Shown in pieces: positions 9,190 through 16,627 of a DNA stretch of 64,000 nt; position 1 is the stretch's first letter, and each line of letters opens with the position of its first letter. The notes under the pieces were generated by a model. That model did no database searches, had not been told where the DNA came from, and saw only the letters and a list, made by a program, of their open reading frames with translations. Origin of the DNA: CAWKCE01 sp032127035. GTDB taxonomy: Bacteria > Actinomycetota > Actinomycetes > JAHEKZ01. Location of the stretch: contig CAWKCE010000005.1 in the NCBI GenBank assembly GCA_963848085.1, forward strand, positions 434,001 to 498,000, given 5' to 3'. Made by a program: the position numbers and the translations under genes.

Positions 9190-9417
9190 TGATCCAGCAG
9201 CTCAGCGCCATCCCGCGACCGGCAGGCAGTACACCCGAACTACCGGTTCCTGGAGACCGATGACGACCATTTCCCTTACACCGACGAAAAGGTCCCACCT
9301 CAGGGTCGGTGGTCCATCTACGGTTGCGCGCTCGCGCCGCGCCTCCTCCCGGCGTTGTACGCCGGAAACGCGAAACGTCTGCTCGGTCTCCCCTCGGCGG
9401 GCGAGACGCCTCGCTAG
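9190..9417 (+). pseudogene. Remnant of an amidohydrolase C-terminus
   Basis: The frame running to TAG 9415-9417 encodes, from about 9223, a tail recalling metal-dependent amidohydrolases (TIM-barrel amidohydrolase_2 type): HPNYRFLETDDDHFPY, then QGRWSIYG and LYAGNAKRLLGL. Family members commonly end with an aspartate motif of the TDDEYF kind followed by QGRW-IYG and a DNA-RLL helix. The frame has no start codon with a ribosome site, and the plausible upstream coding frame (DWVETHLPGLIQQL near 9170-9210) is offset, implying a frameshift. It ends against the stop of gatD. Decayed gene; assignment from recalled family patterns only. Confidence 0.4.
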
Positions 9418-10223
9418 CTGTCCAGCCCTCGGGCAAGCTGCGCCGGCTGCAGCACGGTCGCCTCACCTGCGTGGTGCAGCGCCAGCTCCAGAGCCTTGTC
9501 GTGGTTGCGCCGCTCTACTTGGTCGTCGAGGGGCTCCAGCTCGACCGCGCCACCGACCGTCCGACCCCAGGCAAGCTGTGCCAGCTCGTCGGCGAACCAG
9601 GGGTTCTTCGGCAGCACCGGACCATGCAGGTATGTGGCAAAGACATTGCCCTGCCGGGCTCCTTCGAACCCGTCCGTCGCGTTGTTGCCGGCGCCGGCGA
9701 CCACTTCGCCCAGCGGCTCCGCTGCCGGACCGAGCGTCGTCCGGCCCGAGTGGTTCTCGAAGCCAACCACGGTGTCGCTGCGGCCCCCGATAGTGACTCG
9801 GCACGCGGCATGTTGCATGAAGCGGGTGTTTCCCGCCACCGTCTCCAGGTCGAGAACCCCCACCCCAGAGATCACCCCACCGTCCGCGGACACATAACGG
9901 TGTCCCAGCAGCTGCAGGCCAGCACAGACCGCCAGCATGACAACGCCGGCGCTCGCAGCGTCATGAAGTGACGCGCCCTTGGCGGCCAGGTCTTCCGCGG
10001 CCACCTTCATCTCGACATCCTGACCGCCCTGGAAGAACACCATGTCGAAGGACGAAAAGTCAGGCGTGCTGTCCAGACCCACCGGCACGACCTCCGTGCG
10101 CAGACCGCGCCACTCGGCGCGGCTGACGACTGCCATCACGTTGCCGCCGTCCCCCGCGACGTTGAGCAGCGACGGGTAGAGGTGCGCGATGCGGAGCGGC
10201 GGAAGATCGGGAGTGTCCATCAT
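9414..10223 (-). CDS. gatD: Lipid II isoglutaminyl synthase, glutamine amidotransferase subunit GatD
   Basis: 269 residues; ATG 10223 (or the adjacent ATG 10220) overlaps the murT stop in an ATGA junction, giving coupled translation. Class I glutamine amidotransferase of the CobB/CobQ-like type: nucleophile Cys100 in MLAVCAGLQLLG and catalytic His in TYLHGPVLPKNP. The start of the protein, RIAHLYPSLLNVAGDGGN, is typical of GatD. It supplies ammonia to MurT, which amidates the D-glutamate of lipid II to D-isoglutamine, a step needed for peptidoglycan cross-linking. Confidence 0.95.
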   Translation of the reverse strand: MMDTPDLPPLRIAHLYPSLLNVAGDGGNVMAVVSRAEWRGLRTEVVPVGLDSTPDFSSFDMVFFQGGQDVEMKVAAEDLAAKGASLHDAASAGVVMLAVCAGLQLLGHRYVSADGGVISGVGVLDLETVAGNTRFMQHAACRVTIGGRSDTVVGFENHSGRTTLGPAAEPLGEVVAGAGNNATDGFEGARQGNVFATYLHGPVLPKNPWFADELAQLAWGRTVGGAVELEPLDDQVERRNHDKALELALHHAGEATVLQPAQLARGLDS

Positions 10224-11614
10224 GCGTCCCACCTTCGGCCGACCCAGCCTCGCTGTCGCATGGCATCCCTCAGCTCGATGGTCGGGGTATAGCCGGCAAG
10301 CACGATGAGCGTCTCGCCTCCCGGAATGCCGGCCAGGGCGGTGTCCAGCGCAGCGGAACGGTCGGCCACCACCGTCGTGCGGCCCACCGGGACACCCGCG
10401 TACTTCATGCGCGTGGCAATCTCGTCGGCGCGAAGACCAGACACCGTCATCTGCTCGATCGTCGGAGCGACCGACTCGAAGTCGACGTCCCACAGCCAGC
10501 CGAAGTCCTCACCGTCGACGCGGGTGTTGCTGAGCGCGAGAAGGAGATTCCTCGGCTCCCCGGCTGCGAGGAGTGTGGACAGGTTGGTGTTGAAGGACGT
10601 GGGGTTCTTGGCAAAGGCCAAGACGATCTCCCGGTCCCCCGCATGGACCGTCTCGAGCCGACCGAACGCGGCGCCCACATTCCGGAGGGAGGCGGCAGCA
10701 TGTGCCAGAGAATGCCCCGCGGCGACAACGGCCGCGACGGCGCCGGCCACGTCGTACGCGATGTGCAGACCTGGCTGGGGAACGGTGACCTCGATCTCCC
10801 CCTGCGGAGTTCGCAACCGGAGTCGCGTGGACTCCAGCCCATCGAGCACGAGCTCGACCACGGCAACGTCGACCGGGGGCCGGGTGAAGTCGCATCGCTG
10901 GCAGCGGTACCTCCCCAGGTGGCTGAGATAGACCTCGGAGTAGTCGAGGTCCCCGCGGCAGCGGGGGCAACGGATGCTGTCGGCCGCACTGGTGATCCGG
11001 CCGTAGGACTGCTCGAGCTCCAGGCCGAACGTCAGCCGCCGGTGGACACCGCCAGCACCCAGCTCAGCAGTCAGCGGGTCGTCGGCGTTCACCACGATCA
11101 CGGACTCGTCCGGGAGGTGGCGGGCGGCGTAGGCAATCACGTCGGAGATGGCGTAGATCTCCCCGAAGCGGTCCAGCTGGTCGCGAAACAAGTTGGTGAC
11201 GACCAGGACGCGTGGGCTGGTCTCCGGCGCGACGAGCCGCAGCGCTCCTTCGTCCACCTCAGTGACCAACACAGTGCCTTCGGGGATCCGGCCGTTCCAG
11301 CCGGCGGTCTGTACCGCCAGTGAGGTCACGCCCTGGACCAGGTTCGCGCCGTCCCGGTTCTGACTGACGGTGAGGCCCTCGCCGACGAGCATCTCGGTGA
11401 TGAACCGGCTGGTGGTGGTCTTCCCGTTGCTCCCCGTCACCGCGATCACAGGCACGCCGGCGTCCCCCACGAGGTCGCGGAGCACGGTCGGGCTCACCCG
11501 GCGGGCGACCACGCCCGGCAGCGACGATCCGCCGCCCTTCCCGGTGACACGTGACGCTGCGCGCGCAGTCTTGCCGACAACAACGGCACCCACGCCACGA
11601 AGCCCCGGGTTCAC
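10220..11614 (-). CDS. murT: Lipid II isoglutaminyl synthase, Mur-ligase subunit MurT
   Basis: 464 residues from GTG 11614 with GGAG upstream. Mur ligase fold: ATP loop VTGSNGKTTTSRFI, central domain with VVTNLFRDQLDRFGE, and C-terminal domain (DUF1727). The MurT-specific Cys4 zinc ribbon is present: CPRCRGDL followed by RYRCQRCDF. It activates the alpha-carboxylate of D-Glu in lipid II and uses GatD-derived ammonia. First gene of a two-gene operon; its upstream region, 11615-11941, borders the tRNA-Thr accessory patch. Confidence 0.96.
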   Translation of the reverse strand: MNPGLRGVGAVVVGKTARAASRVTGKGGGSSLPGVVARRVSPTVLRDLVGDAGVPVIAVTGSNGKTTTSRFITEMLVGEGLTVSQNRDGANLVQGVTSLAVQTAGWNGRIPEGTVLVTEVDEGALRLVAPETSPRVLVVTNLFRDQLDRFGEIYAISDVIAYAARHLPDESVIVVNADDPLTAELGAGGVHRRLTFGLELEQSYGRITSAADSIRCPRCRGDLDYSEVYLSHLGRYRCQRCDFTRPPVDVAVVELVLDGLESTRLRLRTPQGEIEVTVPQPGLHIAYDVAGAVAAVVAAGHSLAHAAASLRNVGAAFGRLETVHAGDREIVLAFAKNPTSFNTNLSTLLAAGEPRNLLLALSNTRVDGEDFGWLWDVDFESVAPTIEQMTVSGLRADEIATRMKYAGVPVGRTTVVADRSAALDTALAGIPGGETLIVLAGYTPTIELRDAMRQRGWVGRRWDA

Positions 11615-11941
11615 ACTCGTCTCCTCGCCTTGTTGCGGGGTCCGGAAGCCCCGCCGTCCACCCCCACCACTCTAGGTGGCACCTGGCCGGAGGACCGGCA
11701 TCGCGCGGCCCAGGCAGGCTGTCCGACATCCCATTCCATCGGATGGACGCAACCACGAGCGGCGGCCTTCAGATCACGTCGCACCCGTCGGCAGCACGAA
11801 GGTAGGTCGCGCGGTCGCCCCGACTGACCTTCAGCACCCCCGCAGTGCAGCGACAGGTGGGCCCTTGGCCAATGACGAGCTGGTGATGACTGTCGTCGAG
11901 GACGACCGCTTTGACCGCGCCAACGTCCTGGCCGGCAGTTC
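11615..11941. other. Upstream region of murT, no gene assigned
   Basis: This stretch must hold the murT promoter. Both strands show short open frames with coding-like composition, for example a plus-strand frame with NDELVMTVVEDDRFDRANVL (about 11868-11927), but none has a recognisable domain or start signal. It may be leftover sequence of the accessory patch that begins at the tRNA-like repeat. Confidence 0.4.
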
Positions 11942-11983
11942 CTCCGCCCCGGGGAGTCGAACCCCAGGCCTACGCATTTCGAA
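11942..11983 (-). repeat. Detached tRNA-Thr-like 3' half (att-like site)
   Basis: Read on the minus strand, 11951-11978 reproduces the anticodon-stem to T-arm part of the tRNA-Thr gene at 13970-14046, with the T-loop TTCGACT in place of TTCGATT and one further change; about 25 of 28 bases agree. The acceptor part differs (GGGGCGGAG versus AAGGCGGC) and no 5' half exists, so it cannot be a functional tRNA. It has the same orientation as the intact tRNA 2 kb away, as expected for an integration attachment site. Confidence 0.7.
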
Positions 11984-12118
11984 GGGACCGCGATCACATC
12001 GTCCTCGCCCAGCTCGTAGCCCTTGGCAATCTGGTAGTGGGGACGTTCCTCGCCGTCGACCGAGCAGAACCGGCGATACTTCATCCAACCGCCGCCGGCC
12101 CTGTGCACGCGGCGCAGT
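11984..12118 (-). pseudogene. Fragment of a Ku-type DNA end-binding protein gene
   Basis: On the minus strand this segment encodes about 45 residues typical of the N-terminal part of bacterial Ku: VHRAGGGWMKYRRFCSVDGE then IAKGYELGEDDVI. In Ku proteins the equivalent is a VH-x-DGG-R-I-x-Y-x-R-VC stretch followed by EIAKGYE. The beginning and most of the protein are absent: the similarity stops at the SulP start on one side and at the tRNA-like repeat on the other. It is a truncated relic, presumably trapped during insertion or deletion at the tRNA site. Confidence 0.6.
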
Positions 12119-12120
12119 AG

Positions 12121-13875
12121 ATGGCCCGTTCCTCGGTAGCCGAGGCCAACGATCAGGAGATCTCGTTGTCGCAGCCCGAAGCCCCTACGAGCACAAACCT
12201 CGGCCTGACGCGCATCTTCCCGATCCTCGAGTGGGCGCCCCGCTACCAGAAGACATGGCTTCGCCCGGACCTGATCGCCGGACTGACTGTGGCGGCCTTG
12301 GTGGTACCCAAGTCGCTGGGCTATGCGGGCATTGCCGGGGTGCCCCTTCAGTACGGCCTGTACGCGGCGGCGGCGGGCGCAACGCTGTACGCCCTCTTGG
12401 GAACCAGCCGGCAGATCGCCACCGGGCCGAGTTCGGCGCTGGCCGCGGTCGCAGCCGGCGCGGTGGTCAGCGCCGGCTCGGCCAACGGGGACGCGCTGAA
12501 GATGGTCGCTTCGATCACCCTCCTCTCGGGGATCTTCTTCGCGGCGCTCGCTGTGTTTCGGATGGGCTGGATCTCGCAGTTCCTCTCCAAGGCGGTGATC
12601 ACCGGCTTCTTGTTCGGCGCCGGCATCCAGGTCGCCATCAGTGAGCTCGCGAGCATCACCGGGACCAAGGAGGACGGCTCGAACAGCTGGCAACAGCTGG
12701 GGACCTGGTTCAGCGGCCTCGCAGACACCAACGGGACGACGTTGGCGGTCGGCCTGGTGTCGCTCGTCGTCATATTCGGGCTGCGTTTCACCGTGCCACG
12801 CGTGCCAGGGGCCCTGGTGCTGGTGGTGGGGGGCCTGCTGGCGTCAGTCCTGCTCGACCTGTCGGGCAAGGGCGTCGCGCTGGTCGGGGAGGTGCCCAGT
12901 GGCTTGCCGACAGTCGTCTTGCCCGACCTCGACTACGTCAGCTCGAACCTGCCGGCCATCTCGACGGCTGCTACTGCCCTGCTGCTCATCGGCTTTTCGC
13001 AGACTGCCGGGGACGCGCGGGCTTTCGCCTCGAAGCACCGGTATCAGGTTGACATCAACCAGGAGTCCCTTGCCCAGGGCGTGGCCAACGCCGGGTCCGG
13101 ACTCATCCAGGGCATCCCCGTCTCCGCCAGCCTGTCGTCCAGCTCGCTGAACGACCAGTCTGGCGCCAAGACCCAGCTGGCATCACTCGTCACCGGAGCG
13201 TTGGCGCTGTTAACTCTGCTGTTTCTGGCCCCGGTCTTCTCCGACCTGCCGAAGCCCGTGCTCGCGGCGTTGATCATCGAGGCAGTGGTCATGGGCATGA
13301 TGGATGTCGCGAGCATGCGGCGGTTGTTCCGCGTGAAGCGGACGGACTTCTGGATCGCCACTGCCGCACTGGTCGGGGTGCTCAGCGCGGGTGTGCTGGC
13401 TGGCGTCATCATCGGGATCGCCTTATCGATGGTCTGGCTGGTCTATGTGTCCGCCGTCCCCGAGATGCCCGTGATGGGCAAGGATCCGGACGCGCCGGTG
13501 TTCCGAAGCACAGTCGCGTACCCGGACAGCCAGACCTTCCCCGGACTGGTCGTACTCGGGTTCGACGGAGGGCTGTTCTTCGTCGATGCTGACGCTCTCG
13601 AGGACCGGGTCAGAGGATTGGCCCAGCAGTCGGACCAGCCGCTGCGGGTCCTCGTGCTGGACTTCGAGGGCATCAACTACATGGACTCGCAGGGTGCGGG
13701 AACCGTGGCGAAGCTGGTCGACCTTGCCACGACGCACGACGTCCAGCTGCGGCTGGCGCGGCTCAAGCCACAGGCGTTCGAGGTACTGCAACGCGACGGG
13801 GTCATCGACCGGATCGGCAGGGACAACATCCACGACACCGTCTACGGGGCGTCCCGGGACCAGATCGACAGCTAG
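12121..13875 (+). CDS. SulP-family anion transporter with STAS domain
   Basis: 584 residues. The N-terminal half holds the SulP core: WLRPDLIAGLTVAALVVPKS, LGYAGIAGVPLQYGLYAA and TGPSSALAAVAAGAV, with about 10-12 hydrophobic helices to residue 440. A C-terminal STAS domain follows (LRVLVLDFEGINYMDSQGAG). Family members import sulfate, bicarbonate or other anions. ATG 12121 has no ribosome site and abuts the Ku fragment; TTG 12166, six bases after AGGAG, is a credible alternative start. No carbonic anhydrase or sulfate-assimilation gene is adjacent. It lies between two tRNA-Thr 3'-half copies, suggesting acquisition by transfer. Confidence 0.9.
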   Translation: MARSSVAEANDQEISLSQPEAPTSTNLGLTRIFPILEWAPRYQKTWLRPDLIAGLTVAALVVPKSLGYAGIAGVPLQYGLYAAAAGATLYALLGTSRQIATGPSSALAAVAAGAVVSAGSANGDALKMVASITLLSGIFFAALAVFRMGWISQFLSKAVITGFLFGAGIQVAISELASITGTKEDGSNSWQQLGTWFSGLADTNGTTLAVGLVSLVVIFGLRFTVPRVPGALVLVVGGLLASVLLDLSGKGVALVGEVPSGLPTVVLPDLDYVSSNLPAISTAATALLLIGFSQTAGDARAFASKHRYQVDINQESLAQGVANAGSGLIQGIPVSASLSSSSLNDQSGAKTQLASLVTGALALLTLLFLAPVFSDLPKPVLAALIIEAVVMGMMDVASMRRLFRVKRTDFWIATAALVGVLSAGVLAGVIIGIALSMVWLVYVSAVPEMPVMGKDPDAPVFRSTVAYPDSQTFPGLVVLGFDGGLFFVDADALEDRVRGLAQQSDQPLRVLVLDFEGINYMDSQGAGTVAKLVDLATTHDVQLRLARLKPQAFEVLQRDGVIDRIGRDNIHDTVYGASRDQIDS

Positions 13876-13931
13876 CCTGCCGCGTGCTCGCACGTTGGAT
13901 CACGGGCCGCGCAGCCACCACACCCGCGATC

Positions 13932-13970
13932 TGGAGCCGCCTTGGGGAATCGAACCCCAGACCTACGCAT
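13932..13970 (-). repeat. Tandem extra copy of the tRNA-Thr 3' half
   Basis: Bases 13932-13970 are identical to 13970-14008, the 3' half of the tRNA-Thr gene, including the encoded CCA. The copies are head to tail with a 38-bp period, so the tRNA is followed at once by a second 3' half that lacks a 5' partner. Confidence 0.95.
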
Positions 13971-14046
13971 GGAGCCGCCTTGGGGAATCGAACCCCAGAC
14001 CTACGCATTACGAGTGCGTCGCTCTGGCCAACTGAGCTAAGGCGGC
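13970..14046 (-). tRNA. tRNA-Thr (anticodon CGT), CCA encoded
   Basis: Complete cloverleaf on the minus strand: acceptor GCCGCCT pairing with AGGCGGC, D-arm TAGCTCAGTTGGCCAGAGC, anticodon stem ACGCA/TGCGT enclosing loop CTCGTAA (anticodon CGT, reads ACG), T-arm with TTCGATT, discriminator T and an encoded CCA. Its 3' half is duplicated downstream, and a diverged copy lies at 11942-11983. Confidence 0.96.
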
Positions 14047-14080
14047 GTGCTCTCCGAGGAGCCGAGAGCGAGAATTGAGT

Positions 14081-14416
14081 CTAGCCCGAACCCCGGTCGG
14101 CCTTCCCCAGCGGGAGCTGGGCAGCGCCGGTCGCCCCCGGCGCCACCTCCGGGCTGGATCTCCCGCGCGGGCCGGGTCGACACCCACCGTCGAGCACCTC
14201 TGCCAGCGGGGAGTCCAAGATGGAGACCACACCGTCGGAGCTGTCCCTCGGACCGCCGCCGGTGATCATCCCCGCGACCAACGCCGCGAGCACGAGCACG
14301 ACGCCCTCGGCCAGGTGCGGAGGCGTCCTGAGGAGACTTCTGCGCGATGGGCTCCAGCTGGACCGACCCAATACTTCGGCGAGGTCAGCAGGTGGTCCCG
14401 TCCTTCGGGACAACAC
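14081..14416 (-). CDS. Possible small single-span membrane protein (doubtful)
   Basis: A minus-strand frame of 111 codons downstream of the TAP-like hydrolase, overlapping its last 32 bp. Its middle, HLAEGVVLVLAALVAGMITG, looks like one transmembrane helix and is followed by SSDGVVSILDSPLAEVLDGG; both ends look non-coding. If real, the start is probably internal. No family recognised. Otherwise the 338 bp between the tRNA and the hydrolase hold nothing I can identify. Confidence 0.25.
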   Translation of the reverse strand: MLSRRTGPPADLAEVLGRSSWSPSRRSLLRTPPHLAEGVVLVLAALVAGMITGGGPRDSSDGVVSILDSPLAEVLDGGCRPGPRGRSSPEVAPGATGAAQLPLGKADRGSG

Positions 14417-15920
14417 CGTCGATGAGATACGCGTCTACGGTGTCGTCAATGCACGCGTTGCCCGACGTGTAGGCGGTGTGGCCGTCTCCGTCTCGGCTCA
14501 GCAGGACGCCGGAATCCAGCTGCCTGGCCAGCGAGACCGCCCACTCGTACGGGGTGGCGGGGTCGCGCGTCGTACCGATCACGAGGATCGGGCTCGCCCC
14601 CTTGGCCCGAAGCTTCTGCGGGAACGAAGCATCGCCGACTGGCCAGTCGGCGCATCCCGCACCCGCCCACGCGAACCACTCACCAAACAACGGTGACACC
14701 GACACGAACCGTGGCACAAGTGTGCGGATCTGCCGCACGGACAGCGTCTCGGGCCGGTCGGTGCAGCTGATCGCCGGGAAGGCCTCGTTGACGTTGCTGG
14801 AATACGTACCGTCGCTGTTCCGCTCGCTGTACGAGTCGGCCAGAGCCAGCAGCAAGGTCCCGTCGCCGTTGAAGGCACGTGCCAGGGCAAGTCGCAGCGT
14901 CGGCCAACCCTGGGCCTCGCTGTACATGGCGGCGACCACTCCGAGCTGTGCCAGCGACTCCGTGACCGGCCGGCCGCTGTCCGAAGCGAGGGGCCGCAAG
15001 TCGGCTGCGGCGAACAGGTCCGCGAGCTGCCCCAACGCCGCCTCACGGGTCGGACCCACCGCGCAGCCGTCCCGCGCAATGCAGTCGTCGACGAACGCCG
15101 TAATGGCCCGTTGGAAGCCCTCCAGCTGACCGACTGCCAGCTCAGTACCTGACACCTTCGGGTCGAGTGCCCCGTCCAGCACAAACCGCCCCACCCGCTC
15201 GGGGAACAGCTCGGCGTAGGTCGCACCGAGCTCCGTGCCGTAGGACGCTCCGAAGTAGTCGGCCTGACGCTCGCCCAGCACGGACCGAAGGATGTCCATG
15301 TCGCGAGCCGAGTCGAAAGTCCCGATGTGCGGAAGCAGTCCTCCAGACCCTCGCTCGCAGCCCGCGGTGAAGCCGCGGAACATGCGCCTCAGCTGGCCCA
15401 CCTCGGTTGGGGAGTCGGGCGTTCCGTCCGCCGCGATGAAGGCGTCGGTCTGGCTGTCCGACAGGCACTCCACTGCGGTGCTGTCGCCCACGCCACGCGG
15501 ATCCCAGCCAACGATGTCGTAGACGTCGACGACCTCCGGAGAGAAGTAGAAGTCCGCGTTCTGGGCGTAGCCCTTGCCGGACACTCCCGGGCCACCCGGG
15601 TTGACCAACAGCGAGCCGATCCGGTCGCGCGAGGAGTTCGCTGGTCGCCGGAGGGCGGCAAGCTTGATGCTCCGACCGGCCGGGTCGGTGTAGTCGAGCG
15701 GCACCCGAATCTGGGCGCACTCGAAGTCCCCGCATGTCGACCACTTCACCGACTGGTCGTAGTACACGCGCAGCGCCGAGTCGGCGGGCTTGGTCGACTC
15801 CAACGCTGACGACTCGCCGGCGTTCGGCGTCCTCGGGGCGGCGTCTCCCGAGCATGCGCTGGCCAGCAGTGTCAGTACCCCGACAACGCCGACGAGAGCG
15901 GCTCGACCCCGACGACTCAC
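14385..15920 (-). CDS. Secreted alpha/beta hydrolase with TAP-like C-terminal domain (lipoprotein)
   Basis: 511 residues from GTG 15920, which overlaps the stop of the AIM24 gene (GTGA); an upstream extension in frame is non-homologous. Signal sequence RAALVGVVGVLTLLASAC ends in a lipobox-like cysteine, so it is probably lipid-anchored outside the cell. Hydrolase core: LLVNPGGPGVSGKGYA (oxyanion region), YFGASYGTELGATYAELFP with nucleophile Ser in GASYG, then Asp in VIGTTRDPATPYEWA and His in GDGHTAYTSG. It resembles actinomycete tripeptidyl aminopeptidases and related secreted peptidases. True substrate unknown. Confidence 0.9.
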   Translation of the reverse strand: MSRRGRAALVGVVGVLTLLASACSGDAAPRTPNAGESSALESTKPADSALRVYYDQSVKWSTCGDFECAQIRVPLDYTDPAGRSIKLAALRRPANSSRDRIGSLLVNPGGPGVSGKGYAQNADFYFSPEVVDVYDIVGWDPRGVGDSTAVECLSDSQTDAFIAADGTPDSPTEVGQLRRMFRGFTAGCERGSGGLLPHIGTFDSARDMDILRSVLGERQADYFGASYGTELGATYAELFPERVGRFVLDGALDPKVSGTELAVGQLEGFQRAITAFVDDCIARDGCAVGPTREAALGQLADLFAAADLRPLASDSGRPVTESLAQLGVVAAMYSEAQGWPTLRLALARAFNGDGTLLLALADSYSERNSDGTYSSNVNEAFPAISCTDRPETLSVRQIRTLVPRFVSVSPLFGEWFAWAGAGCADWPVGDASFPQKLRAKGASPILVIGTTRDPATPYEWAVSLARQLDSGVLLSRDGDGHTAYTSGNACIDDTVDAYLIDGVVPKDGTTC

Positions 15921-16603
15921 TGACGCGTACCGGGCAACACCGACTGCAGCCACGTGACCAGGCCGTTGGGGTTGCGACTCTGCGTCACGACCCGGCCCGG
16001 ACCGCTGAAGTCCATCACCAGACCTTCGCCGGACTTCAGCATCTGCATGACCCCGCTGGTGGCCTTTCGGGTGCGCACCTGAACGCTGGCGTCGTAGGCA
16101 ACCAGGTGGCCCGAGTCGCACGTGAACCCTTGGCCCTCCTGCAGGTCGTGCAGGTCCAAGGCTCCGTAGGCTCCCAGCACCACCGTCCCCTGCCCCGACG
16201 CGTGCAGCACGAACGCACCCTCGCCACCGGCGAAGGTCTGGAAACCGCCCCACTTGGTGTCCAGCTCGACGCCAACAGCGTTTCCCAGCCACGACCCGCG
16301 CGTGATGACGAGGTCGCGTCCCGGAAGGACGTCGGTCACCCAGATGTCGCCGGGAAGGTTGGCCGCGATGTCCACCCAGCCGGCTGCCTGCGGGTGTGCG
16401 GTGAACGTAGTGACGAACAGCGACTCGCCACCAAGGACGCCCCGCTTGAAGGCGCCGGCAAGCCCGCCCCGCATCGCCGCCTCGAGGGTGACTCCGAGCG
16501 AGTGCATGGCCATTGCCCCGGACTCGGCGCGAAGCTGCTCACCGGGGTCAAGGAACACCCGGGCGATGGCGAAACTCGGCTGGTGACGGATCTCGACGCG
16601 CAT
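15917..16603 (-). CDS. AIM24-family protein
   Basis: 228 residues, ATG start with a GAGGAG-rich leader. All-beta AIM24 (TIGR00266) features: the start FAIARVFLDPGEQLRAESGA, a glycine-rich LGGESLFVTTFTA segment and GEGLVMDFSGPGRVVTQSRN near the end. The family is widespread but of unknown biochemical function. It is translationally coupled to the secreted hydrolase gene and follows holB by 24 bp. Confidence 0.88.
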   Translation of the reverse strand: MRVEIRHQPSFAIARVFLDPGEQLRAESGAMAMHSLGVTLEAAMRGGLAGAFKRGVLGGESLFVTTFTAHPQAAGWVDIAANLPGDIWVTDVLPGRDLVITRGSWLGNAVGVELDTKWGGFQTFAGGEGAFVLHASGQGTVVLGAYGALDLHDLQEGQGFTCDSGHLVAYDASVQVRTRKATSGVMQMLKSGEGLVMDFSGPGRVVTQSRNPNGLVTWLQSVLPGTRQ

Positions 16604-16627
16604 GGTGCTCTCCTCGTCACGTCATTG

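Noticed and set aside
11942..11983. A second functional tRNA gene
   Set aside because: Only the 3' half is present; no 5' acceptor strand, D-arm or pairing anticodon stem lies upstream, where Ku sequence is found instead.
11611..12693. 360-codon minus-strand frame spanning the Ku fragment
   Set aside because: Only the short Ku part is recognisable; the rest is antisense to sulP or non-coding, so it was not treated as one gene.
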